Assembly: GCA_900759445.1 (NCBI GenBank)
Contig: CAAEVH010000035.1
Coordinates: 15,081 to 79,080, forward strand
DNA length: 64,000 bases
Reading direction: 5' to 3'
Source: an uncultured Raoultella sp.
GTDB lineage: Bacteria; Pseudomonadota; Gammaproteobacteria; Enterobacterales; Enterobacteriaceae
Made by a program: the position numbers and the translations under genes. How positions within the stretch are numbered: position 1 is the first letter of the stretch; every line of letters begins with the position of its first letter. Below the pieces are notes generated by a model. It was not told the origin of the DNA. It ran no database searches and was given only the letters and a program-made list of their open reading frames with translations. Shown here one piece after another: positions 47,422 through 59,284 of the stretch.

Positions 47422-47997
47422 ATGCGCGTCATCACTCTGGCGGGAAGCCCACGCTTTCCCTCTCGCTCCAGCGCGTTGCTGGAATATGCCCGAGAAAAAT
47501 TGAACGGCCAGGATGTCGAAGTCTTTCACTGGAACCTGCACAACTTTGCCCCGGAAGACCTGATCTATGCCCGTTTTGACAGTCCGGCGCTGAAAACATT
47601 TATCGAACAACTGCAGGATGCTGACGGGCTGATTGTCGCAACGCCGGTCTACAAAGCCGCTTACTCTGGCGCACTGAAAACGCTGCTCGATCTGCTCCCC
47701 GAGCGGGCGCTGGAAGGAAAAGTGGTTTTGCCGCTGGCGACTGGCGGCAGTGTGGCGCATTTACTGGCCGTCGATTACGCGCTGAAACCGGTGCTGAGCG
47801 CGTTAAAGGCTCAGGAGATCCTGCACGGCGTGTTTGCCGATGATTCACAGGTCATCGATTATCAGCATAAACCGCAGTTTACGCCCAACCTGCAGCAGCG
47901 CCTGGACAGTGCGCTCGACACTTTCTGGCTGGCGTTGCATCGTCGCGATCTCCAACTCCCGCAACTGAATGCCCTGCGAGGTGCCGCCCATGCTTAA
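47422..47997 (+). CDS. ssuE: NADPH-dependent FMN reductase SsuE
   Basis: 191 residues with a flavodoxin-like fold; [16 protein letters not shown] is the FMN phosphate loop and [20 protein letters not shown] a conserved substrate loop. It supplies reduced FMN to SsuD. First gene of ssuEADCB; it overlaps ssuA by eight bases. Confidence 0.96.
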   Translation: MRVITLAGSPRFPSRSSALLEYAREKLNGQDVEVFHWNLHNFAPEDLIYARFDSPALKTFIEQLQDADGLIVATPVYKAAYSGALKTLLDLLPERALEGKVVLPLATGGSVAHLLAVDYALKPVLSALKAQEILHGVFADDSQVIDYQHKPQFTPNLQQRLDSALDTFWLALHRRDLQLPQLNALRGAAHA

Positions 47998-48964
47998 TCT
48001 GCTCAAGCGTCACACCCCATGGCTGGCATTAACCGGGCTGCTGTCCCTGTCATCCTTGGCGCATGCCGCAGAATCGGCTCCGGATGCCCTGCGCATTGGC
48101 TACCAGAAAGGAAGCGTCAGCATGGTGCTGGCAAAAAGTCATCAGCTACTGGAGAAACGTTACCCACAGACCAAAATCTCGTGGATTGAGTTCCCGGCTG
48201 GACCGCAAATGCTGGAAGCCCTCAATATCGGCAGTATCGATCTCGGCAGTACCGGTGACATTCCGCCAATTTTCGCCCAGGCCGCCGGAGCCGATCTGGT
48301 TTATGTGGGCGTCGAACCACCCAAACCGAAAGCCGAAGTGATTCTGGTGCCGAAAAATAGCCCGATCCAGAGCGTTGCGCAGCTCAAAGGGCATAAAGTC
48401 GCCTTCCAGAAAGGTTCCAGCGCCCACAATTTACTGCTCCGGGCGCTGCAACAGGCAGGGTTGAAATTTACCGATATTCAACCGACTTACCTGACCCCCG
48501 CCGATGCGCGAGCGGCCTTCCAGCAAGGAAACGTCGATGCGTGGGCTATCTGGGATCCCTACTATTCGGCCGCATTACTGCAAGGTGATGTACGCGTCCT
48601 GAAAGACGGCTCAGACCTCAAGCAGACCGGTTCGTTTTATCTCGCTGCACGTCCTTATGCCGAAAAAAATAGCGCTTTTGTTCTTGGCGTGCTGGATACC
48701 TTTAGCCAGGCGGATGCGTTAACTCTCAGCCAACGCCAGCAAAGCATTACTCTGCTGGCTAAAACCATGGGCCTGCCCGAGCCGGTAATTGCGTCTTATC
48801 TGGATCACCGTCCGCCAACCACCATTACGCCCGTCAGCGCCTCGGTTGCCGCCCTACAACAACAAACCGCCGATCTGTTTTATGACAACCGTCTGGTGCC
48901 GAAAAAAATCGATATTCGCCAGCGTATCTGGCAACCCGCTCAGCAGGCAGGAGAAAAATTATGA
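47990..48964 (+). CDS. ssuA: Alkanesulfonate-binding periplasmic protein SsuA
   Basis: 324 residues from the ATG at 47990. The signal peptide ends ...SSLAHA. The mature protein has the NrtA/SsuA fold with [40 protein letters not shown] and [20 protein letters not shown]. It captures aliphatic sulfonates for the SsuCB transporter. Overlaps ssuD by four bases. Confidence 0.96.
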   Translation: MLNLLKRHTPWLALTGLLSLSSLAHAAESAPDALRIGYQKGSVSMVLAKSHQLLEKRYPQTKISWIEFPAGPQMLEALNIGSIDLGSTGDIPPIFAQAAGADLVYVGVEPPKPKAEVILVPKNSPIQSVAQLKGHKVAFQKGSSAHNLLLRALQQAGLKFTDIQPTYLTPADARAAFQQGNVDAWAIWDPYYSAALLQGDVRVLKDGSDLKQTGSFYLAARPYAEKNSAFVLGVLDTFSQADALTLSQRQQSITLLAKTMGLPEPVIASYLDHRPPTTITPVSASVAALQQQTADLFYDNRLVPKKIDIRQRIWQPAQQAGEKL

Positions 48965-50106
48965 GTCTGAACATGTTCTGGTTTTTACCCACCCACGGTG
49001 ACGGTCATTATCTGGGGACGGAAGAAGGTTCGCGCCCGGTCGATCACGGTTATTTGCAACAAATTGCGCAAACAGCCGATCGCCTGGGATTTACTGGCGT
49101 TCTGATCCCAACCGGTCGCTCCTGTGAAGATGCCTGGCTGGTCGCCGCGTCGATGATCCCGGTCACCCAGCGATTAAAGTTTCTGGTCGCGCTTCGTCCA
49201 AGCGTAACCTCGCCGACGGTCGCCGCCCGCCAGGCTGCGACGCTCGACAGACTCTCTAACGGCCGGGCGTTATTCAACCTGGTAACCGGCAGCGATCCAC
49301 AAGAGCTAGCGGGTGACGGCGTGTTCCTTGATCACACCGAGCGCTATGAAGCCTCTGCTGAATTCACTCAGGTCTGGCGGCGTTTGCTGCAAGGTGAAAC
49401 CGTGGATTTCAACGGCAAACACATTCATGTCCGCGGCGCGAAACTGTTTTTCCCTCCTGTACAACAACCCCGGCCACCGCTTTATTTCGGCGGTTCGTCT
49501 GATGTTGCACAAGATCTTGCTGCCGAGCAGGTTGATCTCTATCTGACCTGGGGCGAGCCGCCTGAACAGGTGAAAGAGAAGATTGAACAGGTGCGGGCCA
49601 AAGCGGCGGCGCTCGGGCGCAAGATCCGCTTTGGTATTCGTCTGCATGTGATCGTCCGGGAGACAACGCAAGAGGCGTGGCAGGCAGCGGATCGTCTGAT
49701 AGCCCATCTGGATGACGACACCATTGCCAAAGCCCAGGCCGCCTTCTCAAGAACGGATTCGGTTGGTCAGCAGCGAATGGCTGCACTGCACAACGGTAAA
49801 CGCGACAAACTGGAAATCAGCCCGAACTTGTGGGCAGGAGTAGGACTGGTGCGCGGAGGCGCGGGTACCGCGCTGGTCGGAGATGGTCCAACGGTCGCGG
49901 CGCGTATCAACGAGTATGCCGCACTGGGAATCGACAGTTTTGTGTTGTCCGGGTATCCACATCTGGAAGAGGCATACAAGGTTGGCGAGCTGCTGTTCCC
50001 ACATCTGGATGTCGCTATACCAGAAATTCCACAGCCGCAGCGCCAACATCAACAAGGCGAAGCGGTGGCAAACGAATTTATCCCACGCAAAATCGCGCAA
50101 AGCTAA
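48961..50106 (+). CDS. ssuD: FMNH2-dependent alkanesulfonate monooxygenase SsuD
   Basis: 381 residues, the E. coli length, with the luciferase-like TIM barrel ([52 protein letters not shown]). It cleaves alkanesulfonates to aldehydes and sulfite using reduced FMN from SsuE and oxygen, giving sulfur during sulfate starvation. Confidence 0.97.
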   Translation: MSLNMFWFLPTHGDGHYLGTEEGSRPVDHGYLQQIAQTADRLGFTGVLIPTGRSCEDAWLVAASMIPVTQRLKFLVALRPSVTSPTVAARQAATLDRLSNGRALFNLVTGSDPQELAGDGVFLDHTERYEASAEFTQVWRRLLQGETVDFNGKHIHVRGAKLFFPPVQQPRPPLYFGGSSDVAQDLAAEQVDLYLTWGEPPEQVKEKIEQVRAKAAALGRKIRFGIRLHVIVRETTQEAWQAADRLIAHLDDDTIAKAQAAFSRTDSVGQQRMAALHNGKRDKLEISPNLWAGVGLVRGGAGTALVGDGPTVAARINEYAALGIDSFVLSGYPHLEEAYKVGELLFPHLDVAIPEIPQPQRQHQQGEAVANEFIPRKIAQS

Positions 50107-50117
50107 GGAGCCTGCTG

Positions 50118-50909
50118 ATGGCAACGCCGAAAAACAGGTGGTTACTGCGCCTCGCGCCCTGGTTTTTACCGGTTGGGTTGGTCGCGCTCTGGCAGCTCGC
50201 ATCATCAATGGGCTGGTTGTCCACCCGCATCCTGCCCTCTCCGGAGGGCGTTGTCGAAGCCTTCTGGACGCTTTCCGCCAGCGGCGAGCTTTGGCAGCAT
50301 CTGGCGATCAGCTCCTGGCGCGCGCTGGTAGGCTTCTCCATCGGCGGATCGATTGGCCTGACGCTGGGACTGATTAGCGGTCTTTCGCGGTGGGGAGAAC
50401 GCCTGCTGGATACTTCGGTGCAGATGCTGCGTAACGTGCCGCATCTGGCGCTGATCCCACTGGTGATTTTGTGGTTCGGCATTGATGAATCCGCCAAGAT
50501 CTTTCTCGTCGCGCTGGGCACGCTTTTTCCGATTTACATCAACACCTGGCATGGGATCCGCAATATCGATCGCGCTCTGGTAGAGATGGCTCGCAGCTAT
50601 GGGTTGTCTGGTTTTTCACTATTTATTCATGTGATCCTCCCCGGCGCCCTGCCCTCGATTATGGTTGGCGTGCGTTTTGCTCTCGGGCTGATGTGGTTAA
50701 CGCTTATTGTCGCGGAAACCATTTCAGCCAATGCCGGCATTGGTTACCTGGCAATGAACGCCCGCGAATTTCTGCAAACCGATGTGGTCGTGGTGGCCAT
50801 TATTCTCTACGCCCTGCTCGGCAAACTTGCCGACGTCAGCGCCCAATGGCTGGAGCGGATCTGGCTGCGCTGGAACCCGGCTTACCATGTGAAGGAGGCT
50901 ACCGTATGA
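50118..50909 (+). CDS. ssuC: Alkanesulfonate ABC transporter permease SsuC
   Basis: 263 residues from the ATG at 50118 (AAGGAGCC site), the E. coli length; the longer open frame to 49830 is an artefact inside ssuD. BPD-transporter family with about six helices and the EAA-like loop [20 protein letters not shown] followed by GALPSIMVG. Overlaps ssuB by four bases. Confidence 0.96.
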   Translation: MATPKNRWLLRLAPWFLPVGLVALWQLASSMGWLSTRILPSPEGVVEAFWTLSASGELWQHLAISSWRALVGFSIGGSIGLTLGLISGLSRWGERLLDTSVQMLRNVPHLALIPLVILWFGIDESAKIFLVALGTLFPIYINTWHGIRNIDRALVEMARSYGLSGFSLFIHVILPGALPSIMVGVRFALGLMWLTLIVAETISANAGIGYLAMNAREFLQTDVVVVAIILYALLGKLADVSAQWLERIWLRWNPAYHVKEATV

Positions 50910-51673
50910 ATACCGCACGCCTGAACCAAGGCACGCCGCTTTTACTGAGTGCCGTGACGAAACAATACGCCGCCAATACGGTGCTCAATCAGTTAGATTT
51001 GCACATTCAGGCCGGACAGTTTGTTGCCGTGGTTGGCCGCAGCGGAGGAGGTAAAAGCACGCTGCTGCGTCTGCTGGCTGGGCTGGAGTCTCCCACCTCA
51101 GGTGCATTACTTGCCGGAACCACCCCGCTGGCAGAAATTCAGGAGGATACGCGAATGATGTTTCAGGATGCGCGTCTGCTACCCTGGAAGACGGTTATCG
51201 ATAATGTGGGTCTGGGGCTGAAAGGTCACTGGCGCGATGCGGCCCGGGACGCGCTGGCCGCAGTTGGGCTGGAGAATCGTGCTCAGGAATGGCCTGCCGC
51301 CCTGTCCGGTGGACAAAAACAGCGCGTGGCCCTGGCGCGGGCATTAATTCATCGTCCCGGTCTGCTGCTGCTGGATGAACCCCTCGGTGCGCTGGATGCC
51401 TTAACCCGCCTTGAAATGCAGGAGCTGATTGTCTCTTTATGGCAAGAGCACGGCTTTACCGTACTGCTGGTCACCCATGACGTCAGTGAAGCGGTGGCAA
51501 TGGCCGATCGCGTGTTGCTTATTGAAGATGGAAAAATCGGACTGGATTTAACGGTGGATATTGCGCGACCACGCCGGATTGGTTCGGTGCGTCTGGCAGA
51601 GCTGGAAGCAGAAGTGTTAAACCGGGTAATGCAGCGTAGCGAAACGGAACAGCCGATCCGCCGGCATGGATAA
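50906..51673 (+). CDS. ssuB: Alkanesulfonate ABC transporter ATPase SsuB
   Basis: 255 residues from the ATG at 50906 (AAGGAGG site). Walker [10 protein letters not shown], signature [15 protein letters not shown], Walker [13 protein letters not shown] and the switch histidine in [10 protein letters not shown]. It powers SsuC. Last gene of the operon. Confidence 0.97.
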   Translation: MNTARLNQGTPLLLSAVTKQYAANTVLNQLDLHIQAGQFVAVVGRSGGGKSTLLRLLAGLESPTSGALLAGTTPLAEIQEDTRMMFQDARLLPWKTVIDNVGLGLKGHWRDAARDALAAVGLENRAQEWPAALSGGQKQRVALARALIHRPGLLLLDEPLGALDALTRLEMQELIVSLWQEHGFTVLLVTHDVSEAVAMADRVLLIEDGKIGLDLTVDIARPRRIGSVRLAELEAEVLNRVMQRSETEQPIRRHG

Positions 51674-51689
51674 GCATTCAGAAAAATCA

Positions 51690-51765
51690 GGCCCAGTAAG
51701 CGCAAGCGCCACCGGGCCTTTTGCCGGATAGCGGCGTTACCGCCTAATCCGGCTTACAAAACGAC
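51690..51765. repeat. BIME: two REP-type palindromes between ssuB and pepN
   Basis: Two consecutive imperfect palindromes are seen: GGCCCAGTAAGCGCAAGCGC with CACCGGGCC, and GCCGGATAGCGGCGTTACCG with CCTAATCCGGC. The composition and tandem inverted layout are those of a bacterial interspersed mosaic element between convergent genes. Confidence 0.8.
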
Positions 51766-51776
51766 AGGTCAACGTT

Positions 51777-54389
51777 TCAGGCTAACGCTTTGGTTACCTT
51801 CTCGAACAGATCGCCGGAGAGATTCTCCAGACCTTTCAGTTGTTCCAGCGCCGCGCGCATCTGCGTCTGACGTTTTGCATCATACCGTTTTAAGCGAATC
51901 AGCGGCTCAATCAGACGTGACGCCACCTGCGGGTTACGGCTATTGAGTTCAGTCAGCATGTCGACCAGGAACTGATAGCCGCTGCCATCTTCCGCATGGA
52001 ATGCCGCCGGGTTGCTGCCCGCAAAGGCGCCAATCAGAGATCGGATTCGGTTCGGGTTACTCATACTGAAGGAACGGTGCTTCAGTAAGCCACGTACCGT
52101 TTCCAGCACGTTTCTCGCCGGGCTGGTGGATTGCAGGATAAACCATTTGTCCATCACCAGACCGTCATGATGCCACTTATCGTCATACTCCTGCATTAGC
52201 GTGTCGCGGCAAGGCAGTTGCGCCGCGACTGCCGCGGACAGCGCCGCCAGCGCATCGGTCATATTGTTTGCTTCACGGTACTGCTTGCTGACCAGCGTGT
52301 CGGCCAGATGGGTTTCGCCAAAGGCCAGGAAACGCAGGCAGGCATTACGTAGCGTACGCTTGCCAATATCGGCATGCTCAACGCGGTACTCATCAAGATG
52401 ATTAGCGTTATAGATGGCGAGGAATTCATCCGCCAGTTCGGCCGCCAGCGTGCGAGTTAACGCTTCACGTACTTCCGTTATCGCCACCGGATCGATGATG
52501 TCGAACAGTTCAGCAATTTCATTCACCGAAGGCAGCGTCAGAATCTCTGCCGCCAGCGCCGGATCGATTTTCTCATCCAGCAAAATCGCCCTGAATGCAT
52601 CGGCCACGTGTACCGGCAGCGACAGCGGCTGCCCCTGCTGATGGCGGGCTACGTTGAGCTTAATATAGGTCGCCAGCAAGCTTTGCGCCGCGTCCCAACG
52701 AGAGAAATCGTTACGCGCATGACGCATCAGGAAAGTCAGTTGCTGATCGCTCCATTTGTATTCCAGTTTTACCGGTGCGGAAAATTCGCACAGCAGTGCC
52801 GGAACCGGCTGGAAGTAGACATTATCAAAGACAAACGTCTGCTCAGCCTGGGTGACATTGAGTACGGAATTCACCGGGTGCCCGCCTTTTTGCAGCGGGA
52901 TCACTTTCCCTTGGTTGTCATACAACTCGAGGGCGAAAGGAATATGCAGCGGCTGTTTTTCGGCCTGATCCGGCGTGGCCGGCGTGCGCTGGCTGATAGT
53001 CAGCGTGTACTGCTCAGTGGATGGATTGTAGTCATCACGCACGGTCAGAATCGGCGTACCGGACTGACTGTACCAGCGGCGGAAATGCGATAGATCGACG
53101 TTGGACGCATCTTCCATCGCCTGCACGAAATCATCACAGGTTGCAGCGCTGCCGTCATGACGCTCAAAGTACAACTGCATCCCTTTCTGGAAGTTAGCCT
53201 CACCGAGCAGGGTGTGGATCATACGAATAACTTCAGCGCCCTTTTCGTACACGGTCAGGGTATAGAAGTTGTTCATTTCAATGACCATATCCGGACGGAT
53301 AGGATGCGCCATTGGGCTGGCATCTTCGGCAAACTGCAGGCCGCGCATGGTGCGCACATTGCTGATCCGGTTTACCGCGCGTGAGCCGAGATCGGAACTG
53401 AACTCCTGATCGCGGAACACGGTTAGCCCCTCTTTCAGGCTCAACTGGAACCAGTCGCGACAGGTCACGCGGTTGCCGGTCCAGTTATGGAAATATTCGT
53501 GACCAATGACGCGCTCAATATCGAGGTAGTCTTTGTCGGTGGCGGTATCGGTACGTGCCAGCACATATTTGGAGTTAAAGATGTTCAGACCTTTATTCTC
53601 CATCGCCCCCATGTTGAAGAAATCGACCGCGACAATCATATAAATGTCGAGGTCATACTCGAGGCCAAAGCGCTCTTCATCCCATTTCATGGAGTTTTTC
53701 AGTGAAGTCATCGCCCACGGCGCGCGGTCCAGGTTGCCGCGATCGACGTACAGTTCCAGCGCCACTTCACGCCCGGAACGGGTGGTAAAGGTGTCGCGCA
53801 GGACGTCGAAATCACCGGCTACCAGCGCAAACAGATAACACGGTTTCGGGAACGGATCCTGCCACTGTACCCAGTGACGACCATTTTCCAGTTCCCCCTG
53901 CGCCACGCGGTTACCGTTGGAGAGCAGGAACGGATATTGGGTTTTATCGGCGATAATTTTGGTGGTAAAACGCGCCAGGACATCCGGCCTGTCGAGATAC
54001 CAGGTAATATGGCGAAACCCTTCCGCTTCACACTGGGTGCACAGCGCGTCGCCGGACTTGTACAGTCCTTCCAGCGCGGTATTGGCCGCCGGGCTAATTT
54101 CATTCACGATACGCAACGTGAAACGTTCTGGCAGTTGACTGATGACCAGAGCGCCCTCTTCTTCTTTATACTCTGCCCACGGCTCGTCGTTCACGTGGAT
54201 CGACACCAGGGTCAGATCTTCACCATTCAGGCGCAGGGGCGCATCGGACGCGCCATGACGGACAGCCTGGCTCACGGCGGTGACCACGGTTTTTTCAGCA
54301 TCCAGGTCAAAGGTCAAGTCAATATCAGTAATCTGGTAATCCGGCGCACGATAGTCGTGACGGTATTTGGCTTGTGGCTGTTGTGTCAT
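51777..54389 (-). CDS. pepN: Aminopeptidase N
   Basis: 870 residues, the E. coli length. It is an M1 zinc metallopeptidase: exopeptidase motif GAMENKGLN, zinc site HEYFHNWTGNRVTCRDWFQL and SLKEGLTVF (HEXXH plus the downstream glutamate). It removes N-terminal residues from peptides in the cytoplasm and is the main aminopeptidase of E. coli. Divergent from pncB. Confidence 0.98.
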   Translation of the reverse strand: MTQQPQAKYRHDYRAPDYQITDIDLTFDLDAEKTVVTAVSQAVRHGASDAPLRLNGEDLTLVSIHVNDEPWAEYKEEEGALVISQLPERFTLRIVNEISPAANTALEGLYKSGDALCTQCEAEGFRHITWYLDRPDVLARFTTKIIADKTQYPFLLSNGNRVAQGELENGRHWVQWQDPFPKPCYLFALVAGDFDVLRDTFTTRSGREVALELYVDRGNLDRAPWAMTSLKNSMKWDEERFGLEYDLDIYMIVAVDFFNMGAMENKGLNIFNSKYVLARTDTATDKDYLDIERVIGHEYFHNWTGNRVTCRDWFQLSLKEGLTVFRDQEFSSDLGSRAVNRISNVRTMRGLQFAEDASPMAHPIRPDMVIEMNNFYTLTVYEKGAEVIRMIHTLLGEANFQKGMQLYFERHDGSAATCDDFVQAMEDASNVDLSHFRRWYSQSGTPILTVRDDYNPSTEQYTLTISQRTPATPDQAEKQPLHIPFALELYDNQGKVIPLQKGGHPVNSVLNVTQAEQTFVFDNVYFQPVPALLCEFSAPVKLEYKWSDQQLTFLMRHARNDFSRWDAAQSLLATYIKLNVARHQQGQPLSLPVHVADAFRAILLDEKIDPALAAEILTLPSVNEIAELFDIIDPVAITEVREALTRTLAAELADEFLAIYNANHLDEYRVEHADIGKRTLRNACLRFLAFGETHLADTLVSKQYREANNMTDALAALSAAVAAQLPCRDTLMQEYDDKWHHDGLVMDKWFILQSTSPARNVLETVRGLLKHRSFSMSNPNRIRSLIGAFAGSNPAAFHAEDGSGYQFLVDMLTELNSRNPQVASRLIEPLIRLKRYDAKRQTQMRAALEQLKGLENLSGDLFEKVTKALA

Positions 54390-54607
54390 AAAAAACCTTT
54401 AGCATCTTTGGTAGAGTCTCGGCTTCAGTCTATTCCTGTTGCGTAAATCGCGCTACGCAGAATGTTCATCTTTTCAGGCACAAACACCCTTTTTGCTACA
54501 TTTTTATAACACGCGGCACGAATTGCCCTCGACCAGAAAGACAGCTTATGGTGTGATCGGGGTTCAATAAATCGCTAAACAAGGTATACTCCAGCGGTTT
54601 TCTTAGT
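54390..54607. promoter_or_regulatory. Divergent promoter region of pepN and pncB
   Basis: Contains a good -10 element for pncB (TATACT, 54585-54590), about 20 bases before the NadR-like box. Other sites are not assigned. Confidence 0.55.
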
Positions 54608-54625
54608 TGTTTATTGTACTAAACG
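54608..54625. promoter_or_regulatory. NadR-like operator of pncB
   Basis: TGTTTATTGTACTAAACG matches the NadR box TGTTTA-N6-TAAACA with one mismatch. It lies just after the -10 element, where NadR would block transcription when NAD is plentiful. Confidence 0.8.
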
Positions 54626-54654
54626 CTCCCGTGAGAGGATGCTACTGCGCACCT

Positions 54655-55857
54655 ATGACACAATTCGCTTCTCCTGTTCTGCACTCGCTGCTGGATACAG
54701 ACGCTTATAAGTTGCATATGCAGCAAGCCGTTTTTCACCACTACTATGATGTACAAGTAGCGGCTGAATTTCGTTGCCGTGGCGATGACCTGCTCGGTAT
54801 TTATGCCGATTCTATTCGTGAGCAGGTGAATGCTATGCAACACCTGCGACTGCAGGAGGACGAGTACCAGTGGCTCTCCGGCCTGCCTTTCTTTAAAGCT
54901 GATTACCTCACCTGGTTACGTGATTTCCGCTATAACCCGGAACAGGTTTGCGTCACCAATGATAACGGTAAGCTGAACATCCGCTTAACCGGGCCGTGGC
55001 GTGAAGTGATCATGTGGGAAGTCCCGCTGCTAGCGGTTATCAGCGAGATGGTACACCGCTACCGTTCGCCCGAATCAGGCGTCCCGCAGGCACTCAATGA
55101 GCTGGAAAGCAAACTAGTAGAATTCTCTGCTTTAACGAAAGATGTCGATATGTCCCGCTTCCATCTGATGGATTTCGGTACGCGTCGTCGTTTTTCACGT
55201 GAAGTACAGCAGGCTATTGTTAAACGCCTGCAGCGAGAGCCCTGGTTTGTCGGCACCAGTAACTACGATCTGGCCCGCCGTCTGTCATTAACCCCAATGG
55301 GCACGCAGGCGCATGAGTGGTTCCAGGCTCATCAGCAAATCAGCCCTGAGCTTGCCACCAGCCAGCGCGTTGCCCTGGCCGCCTGGTTAAATGAATATCC
55401 TGACCAACTCGGCATTGCGCTGACCGATTGCATCACCATGGATGCGTTTTTACGCGACTTTGGCGTCGAGTTTGCAACCCGCTATCAGGGTTTACGCCAT
55501 GACTCAGGCGACCCGGTGGAATGGGGTGAAAAAGCCATCGCCCATTATGAAAAACTGGGCATTGATCCGCTGAGCAAAACGCTGGTGTTTTCAGATAACC
55601 TCGATTTGAAAAAAGCGATTGAGCTCTACCGCCACTTCTCTTCTCGTGTACAGTTGAGTTTTGGTATTGGCACACGTTTAACCTGTAATATTCCCCAGGT
55701 TAAGCCGCTCAATATTGTAATCAAGCTGGTGGAATGTAACGGCAAACCTGTGGCGAAGTTATCTGATAGCCCGGGTAAAACCATCTGCCACGATAAAGCG
55801 TTCGTGCGCGCGCTACGCAAAGCCTTCGATTTGCCGCATATTAAAAAAGCCAGTTAA
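54655..55857 (+). CDS. pncB: Nicotinate phosphoribosyltransferase
   Basis: 400 residues from the ATG at 54655 ([20 protein letters not shown]), the E. coli length. It makes nicotinate mononucleotide from nicotinate and PRPP with ATP hydrolysis (NAD salvage). [12 protein letters not shown] and [23 protein letters not shown] (autophosphorylated histidine) are visible, with RHDSGDP and [10 protein letters not shown] later in the barrel. Confidence 0.97.
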   Translation: MTQFASPVLHSLLDTDAYKLHMQQAVFHHYYDVQVAAEFRCRGDDLLGIYADSIREQVNAMQHLRLQEDEYQWLSGLPFFKADYLTWLRDFRYNPEQVCVTNDNGKLNIRLTGPWREVIMWEVPLLAVISEMVHRYRSPESGVPQALNELESKLVEFSALTKDVDMSRFHLMDFGTRRRFSREVQQAIVKRLQREPWFVGTSNYDLARRLSLTPMGTQAHEWFQAHQQISPELATSQRVALAAWLNEYPDQLGIALTDCITMDAFLRDFGVEFATRYQGLRHDSGDPVEWGEKAIAHYEKLGIDPLSKTLVFSDNLDLKKAIELYRHFSSRVQLSFGIGTRLTCNIPQVKPLNIVIKLVECNGKPVAKLSDSPGKTICHDKAFVRALRKAFDLPHIKKAS

Positions 55858-55865
55858 ACCTTTCA

Positions 55866-55888
55866 GGGAGCCAGTTTGGCTCCCTTTT
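55866..55888 (+). terminator. pncB terminator
   Basis: Stem GGGAGCCA / TGGCTCCC with a three-base loop, followed by TTTT. Confidence 0.85.
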
Positions 55889-56023
55889 CACGTTAATTTC
55901 CGAAATCTTTCACTCCAGCTACGAATTCTGCTTGTCTGATTGCAGATGCCAGGTAACATAGGTATCCCCCCCATTACGGGTGGACATGTGTTTATATATC
56001 CGACTATTAACAGAGAGAATATT

Positions 56024-57424
56024 ATGAGCGTTGTGCCTGTAGCCGACGTACTCCAGGGCCGCGTAGCCGTTGACAGCGAAGTCACCGTGCGCGGATGGGT
56101 GCGTACCCGCCGAGATTCAAAAGCTGGCATCTCCTTCCTCGCCGTTTATGACGGTTCCTGCTTTGATCCTGTACAGGCCGTCATCAATAATTCTCTGCCC
56201 AATTACAATCAGGACGTACTGCGCCTGACGACGGGTTGTTCAGTTATCGTAACGGGTAAAGTCGTTGCATCTCCTGGACAAGGACAGAGCTTTGAAATTC
56301 AGGCCACTGAGGTTGAAGTAGCCGGCTGGGTTGAAGATCCTGATACCTATCCAATGGCGGCTAAGCGTCACAGCATTGAGTATCTGCGTGAAGTGGCGCA
56401 CATGCGTCCACGTACCAACATGATTGGTGCTGTCGCGCGTGTACGTCATACGCTGGCGCAAGCGCTGCATCGCTTCTTCCACGAGCAAGGTTTCTTTTGG
56501 GTATCGACTCCGCTGATCACCGCTTCCGACACCGAAGGTGCCGGTGAAATGTTCCGCGTGTCTACGCTGGATCTGGAAAACCTGCCGCGTAACGATCAGG
56601 GCAAAGTCGATTTCGACAAAGACTTCTTTGGTAAAGAAGCCTTCCTGACCGTTTCCGGTCAGCTGAACGGCGAAACCTACGCCTGTGCTCTGTCCAAAAT
56701 TTATACCTTTGGCCCGACGTTCCGTGCAGAAAACTCTAATACCAGTCGTCACCTGGCAGAGTTCTGGATGCTGGAACCGGAAGTGGCTTTCGCCGACCTG
56801 AACGATGTTGCAGGCCTGGCTGAAGCGATGCTGAAGTACGCGTTCAAAGCCGTACTGGCTGAGCGTGCGGATGATATGAAATTCTTCGCCGAACGTGTCG
56901 ACAAAGACGCGATTTCACGCCTGGAACGTTTCATTGAGGCTGACTTCGCGCAGGTGGATTACACCGACGCGGTAAGCATTCTGGAAAAATGCGGCAAACA
57001 GTTCGAAAACCCGGTTTACTGGGGTGTGGATCTGTCTTCTGAGCACGAACGATACCTTGCTGAAGAGCACTTTAAAGCGCCGGTCGTCGTTAAAAACTAC
57101 CCGAAAGATATCAAAGCGTTTTATATGCGCCTTAACGAAGACGGTAAAACCGTTGCAGCAATGGACGTCCTAGCTCCAGGAATCGGTGAAATCATCGGTG
57201 GTTCTCAGCGTGAAGAGCGTCTGGACGTCCTGGATGCCCGTATGCTGGAAATGGGTCTGAACAAAGAAGATTACTGGTGGTATCGCGACCTGCGTCGCTA
57301 CGGTACCGTTCCACATTCCGGCTTCGGTTTGGGCTTTGAGCGTTTGATCGCTTACGTTACCGGCGTGCAGAACGTCCGTGACGTTATTCCGTTCCCGCGT
57401 ACCCCGCGTAACGCCACGTTCTAA
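56024..57424 (+). CDS. asnS: Asparaginyl-tRNA synthetase
   Basis: 466 residues from the ATG at 56024, the E. coli length. An N-terminal OB fold ([20 protein letters not shown]) binds the anticodon and a class II catalytic core follows, with [20 protein letters not shown] (motif 2) and [15 protein letters not shown] (motif 3). It charges tRNA-Asn. Confidence 0.98.
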   Translation: MSVVPVADVLQGRVAVDSEVTVRGWVRTRRDSKAGISFLAVYDGSCFDPVQAVINNSLPNYNQDVLRLTTGCSVIVTGKVVASPGQGQSFEIQATEVEVAGWVEDPDTYPMAAKRHSIEYLREVAHMRPRTNMIGAVARVRHTLAQALHRFFHEQGFFWVSTPLITASDTEGAGEMFRVSTLDLENLPRNDQGKVDFDKDFFGKEAFLTVSGQLNGETYACALSKIYTFGPTFRAENSNTSRHLAEFWMLEPEVAFADLNDVAGLAEAMLKYAFKAVLAERADDMKFFAERVDKDAISRLERFIEADFAQVDYTDAVSILEKCGKQFENPVYWGVDLSSEHERYLAEEHFKAPVVVKNYPKDIKAFYMRLNEDGKTVAAMDVLAPGIGEIIGGSQREERLDVLDARMLEMGLNKEDYWWYRDLRRYGTVPHSGFGLGFERLIAYVTGVQNVRDVIPFPRTPRNATF

Positions 57425-57441
57425 CCCTGCATTTTTGATAC

Positions 57442-57467
57442 AAAAGCCAGCATTGCTGGCTTTTTTT
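57442..57467 (+). terminator. asnS terminator
   Basis: Stem AAAGCCAGCA / TGCTGGCTTT followed by seven T. Confidence 0.88.
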
Positions 57468-57821
57468 GTCACCGCTTCACGTTTTGGGATCCCCCTCCCG
57501 CGTTTAACACAACCCTTCGCCTTCCCCCTTCCTGTTACGTAATATTTCACCGCAACATATTTGAACAAAAAATAATCAGCATTTTTATTGTGGATTAGTA
57601 TTTTCTGATTAAATAGTACATTTTCTGACCATTTGCACGGCATTCCAGACGTCCAGAAATAGCCATCTGTAAAGCAGGAACTTTATGGCAGAACAGAGAA
57701 AAAAGGAGTTTATCTAAATTAAATATAAGAAAATCATATAAATAGAAATAGAAGCGGTGATTTTTAGCGTACGGACATCTGAAATTTGAAGTTGTTCACA
57801 AAGTTGCACAAAAATAACATT
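57468..57821. other. AT-rich region upstream of ompF
   Basis: About 350 bases without a gene. It corresponds to the far upstream part of the ompF control region, where IHF and a distal OmpR site act in E. coli. Exact sites are not placed. Confidence 0.45.
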
Positions 57822-57910
57822 TTGTTACACACTTTTTCTTTTTGAAACCAAATCTTTATATTTGTAGCACTTTGACGGTAGCGAAACGATAGTTTGAATG
57901 GAAAGATGCC
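57822..57910 (+). promoter_or_regulatory. ompF promoter with OmpR binding region
   Basis: The stretch TTTTTGAAACCAAATCTTTA through TAGCACTTTGACGGTAGCGA to GAATGGAAAGATGCC is almost the same as the E. coli ompF promoter, where OmpR-P binds sites F1-F3 and AAAGATG is the -10 region. This supports osmotic control of ompF as in E. coli. Confidence 0.82.
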
Positions 57911-58024
57911 TGTCAGACACATAAAGACACCAAACTCTCATCAATAGTTCCGTAAATTTTTATTGACGGAAATTATTGGCGGCAGTGGCAGGTGTCATAT
58001 AAAAACCGATGAGGGTAATAAATA
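57911..58024 (+). promoter_or_regulatory. ompF mRNA leader with MicF target
   Basis: The leader is closely similar to E. coli ompF (for example CACCAAACTCTCATCAATAG and GATGAGGGTAATAAATA before the ATG). In E. coli the sRNA MicF pairs across this ribosome binding site. Confidence 0.7.
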
Positions 58025-59101
58025 ATGATGAAGCGCAATATTCTGGCAGTGGTTATCCCTGCTCTGCTGGTAGCCGGGGCAGCTAACGCTGCAGAAATCT
58101 ATAACAAAGATGGCAACAAAGTAGACCTGTACGGTAAAGCAGTAGGTCTGCACTATTTTTCCAAGCACAACGGTGACAATGCCTACGCACCTAATGGCGA
58201 TCAGACTTACGCCCGTCTTGGTTTCAAAGGGGAAACTCAGATTAACGACCAACTGACCGGTTACGGCCAGTGGGAATACCAGTTCAGCGGCAATAACTCT
58301 GAAGGCGGTGATGATGCTCAGAATGGCAACAAAACCCGTCTGGCGTTTGCCGGTCTGAAATTCGGTGATGCAGGCTCCTTCGATTACGGTCGTAACTACG
58401 GCGTCGTTTACGATGCACTGGGTTACACCGATATGCTGCCAGAATTCGGTGGTGACACTGCTGCTTCCGACCAGTTCTTCTCCCAGCGTAACGGCGGTCT
58501 CGCAACTTACCGTAACTCTAACTTCTTCGGTTTGGTTGAAGGCCTGAACTTCGCTGTTCAGTACCTGGGCAAAAACGAGCGTGATGACGTTCGTCGCTCT
58601 AACGGTGATGGCGTTGGCGGCTCTGTTAGCTACGAATTCGAAGGTTTTGGTATCGTAGGTGCGTATGGTGCAGCTGATCGTACCGATGCCCAGCAAAACC
58701 CACTTCTGCGCGGCCACGGCGACAAAGCTGAGCAGTGGGCGACCGGCTTGAAATACGATGCTAACAACATCTACCTGGCGGCGAACTACAGCGAAACCCG
58801 TAACGCAACCCGTATCGCTAACGGTTATGCTAACAAAACTGAAGACGTCCTGTTGGTTGCTCAGTACCAGTTCGACTTCGGCCTGCGTCCGTCCCTCGCC
58901 TATACCAAATCTAAAGGTAAGGACATCGAAGGAATCGGCGACGTAGATCTGGTGAACTACTTCGAAGTGGGTGCGACTTACTACTTCAACAAAAACATGT
59001 CCACCTATGTTGATTACATCATCAACCAGATCGATTCTGACAACAAACTGGGCGTAGGCTCTGACGACACCGTTGCAGTGGGTATCGTTTACCAGTTCTA
59101 A
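58025..59101 (+). CDS. ompF: Outer membrane porin OmpF
   Basis: 358 residues with a signal peptide ([22 protein letters not shown]). The mature sequence begins [20 protein letters not shown] and ends VGIVYQF with the C-terminal phenylalanine needed by the Bam complex. The constriction loop L3 carries DMLPEFGGD. It is a trimeric 16-stranded general porin. Position between asnS and aspC identifies it as ompF rather than ompC or phoE. Confidence 0.96.
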   Translation: MMKRNILAVVIPALLVAGAANAAEIYNKDGNKVDLYGKAVGLHYFSKHNGDNAYAPNGDQTYARLGFKGETQINDQLTGYGQWEYQFSGNNSEGGDDAQNGNKTRLAFAGLKFGDAGSFDYGRNYGVVYDALGYTDMLPEFGGDTAASDQFFSQRNGGLATYRNSNFFGLVEGLNFAVQYLGKNERDDVRRSNGDGVGGSVSYEFEGFGIVGAYGAADRTDAQQNPLLRGHGDKAEQWATGLKYDANNIYLAANYSETRNATRIANGYANKTEDVLLVAQYQFDFGLRPSLAYTKSKGKDIEGIGDVDLVNYFEVGATYYFNKNMSTYVDYIINQIDSDNKLGVGSDDTVAVGIVYQF

Positions 59102-59126
59102 TAGCAGACCTCTTTGTTAAATGCCT

Positions 59127-59156
59127 AAAAAACAGGACTTCGGTCCTGTTTTTTTA
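59127..59156 (+). terminator. ompF terminator
   Basis: Stem AAAACAGGAC / GTCCTGTTTT with a short loop and a T-run. Confidence 0.9.
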
Positions 59157-59284
59157 TCTCTGCTAGCGGATTCTTGCGTCTTAAAAAAACACCTCGGCTT
59201 TTCGTCAGTAACGGTTGGCATTTTGTAAATCTACCGTTAACCTGATAGCGGACTTCCCTTCTGTAATCACTATGGAACCTCGTC

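Noticed and set aside
49830..50117. Upstream extension of the ssuC frame into ssuD
   Set aside because: E. coli SsuC starts at the equivalent of 50118, which has a proper AAGGAG site; the extension is arginine-rich out-of-frame ssuD sequence.
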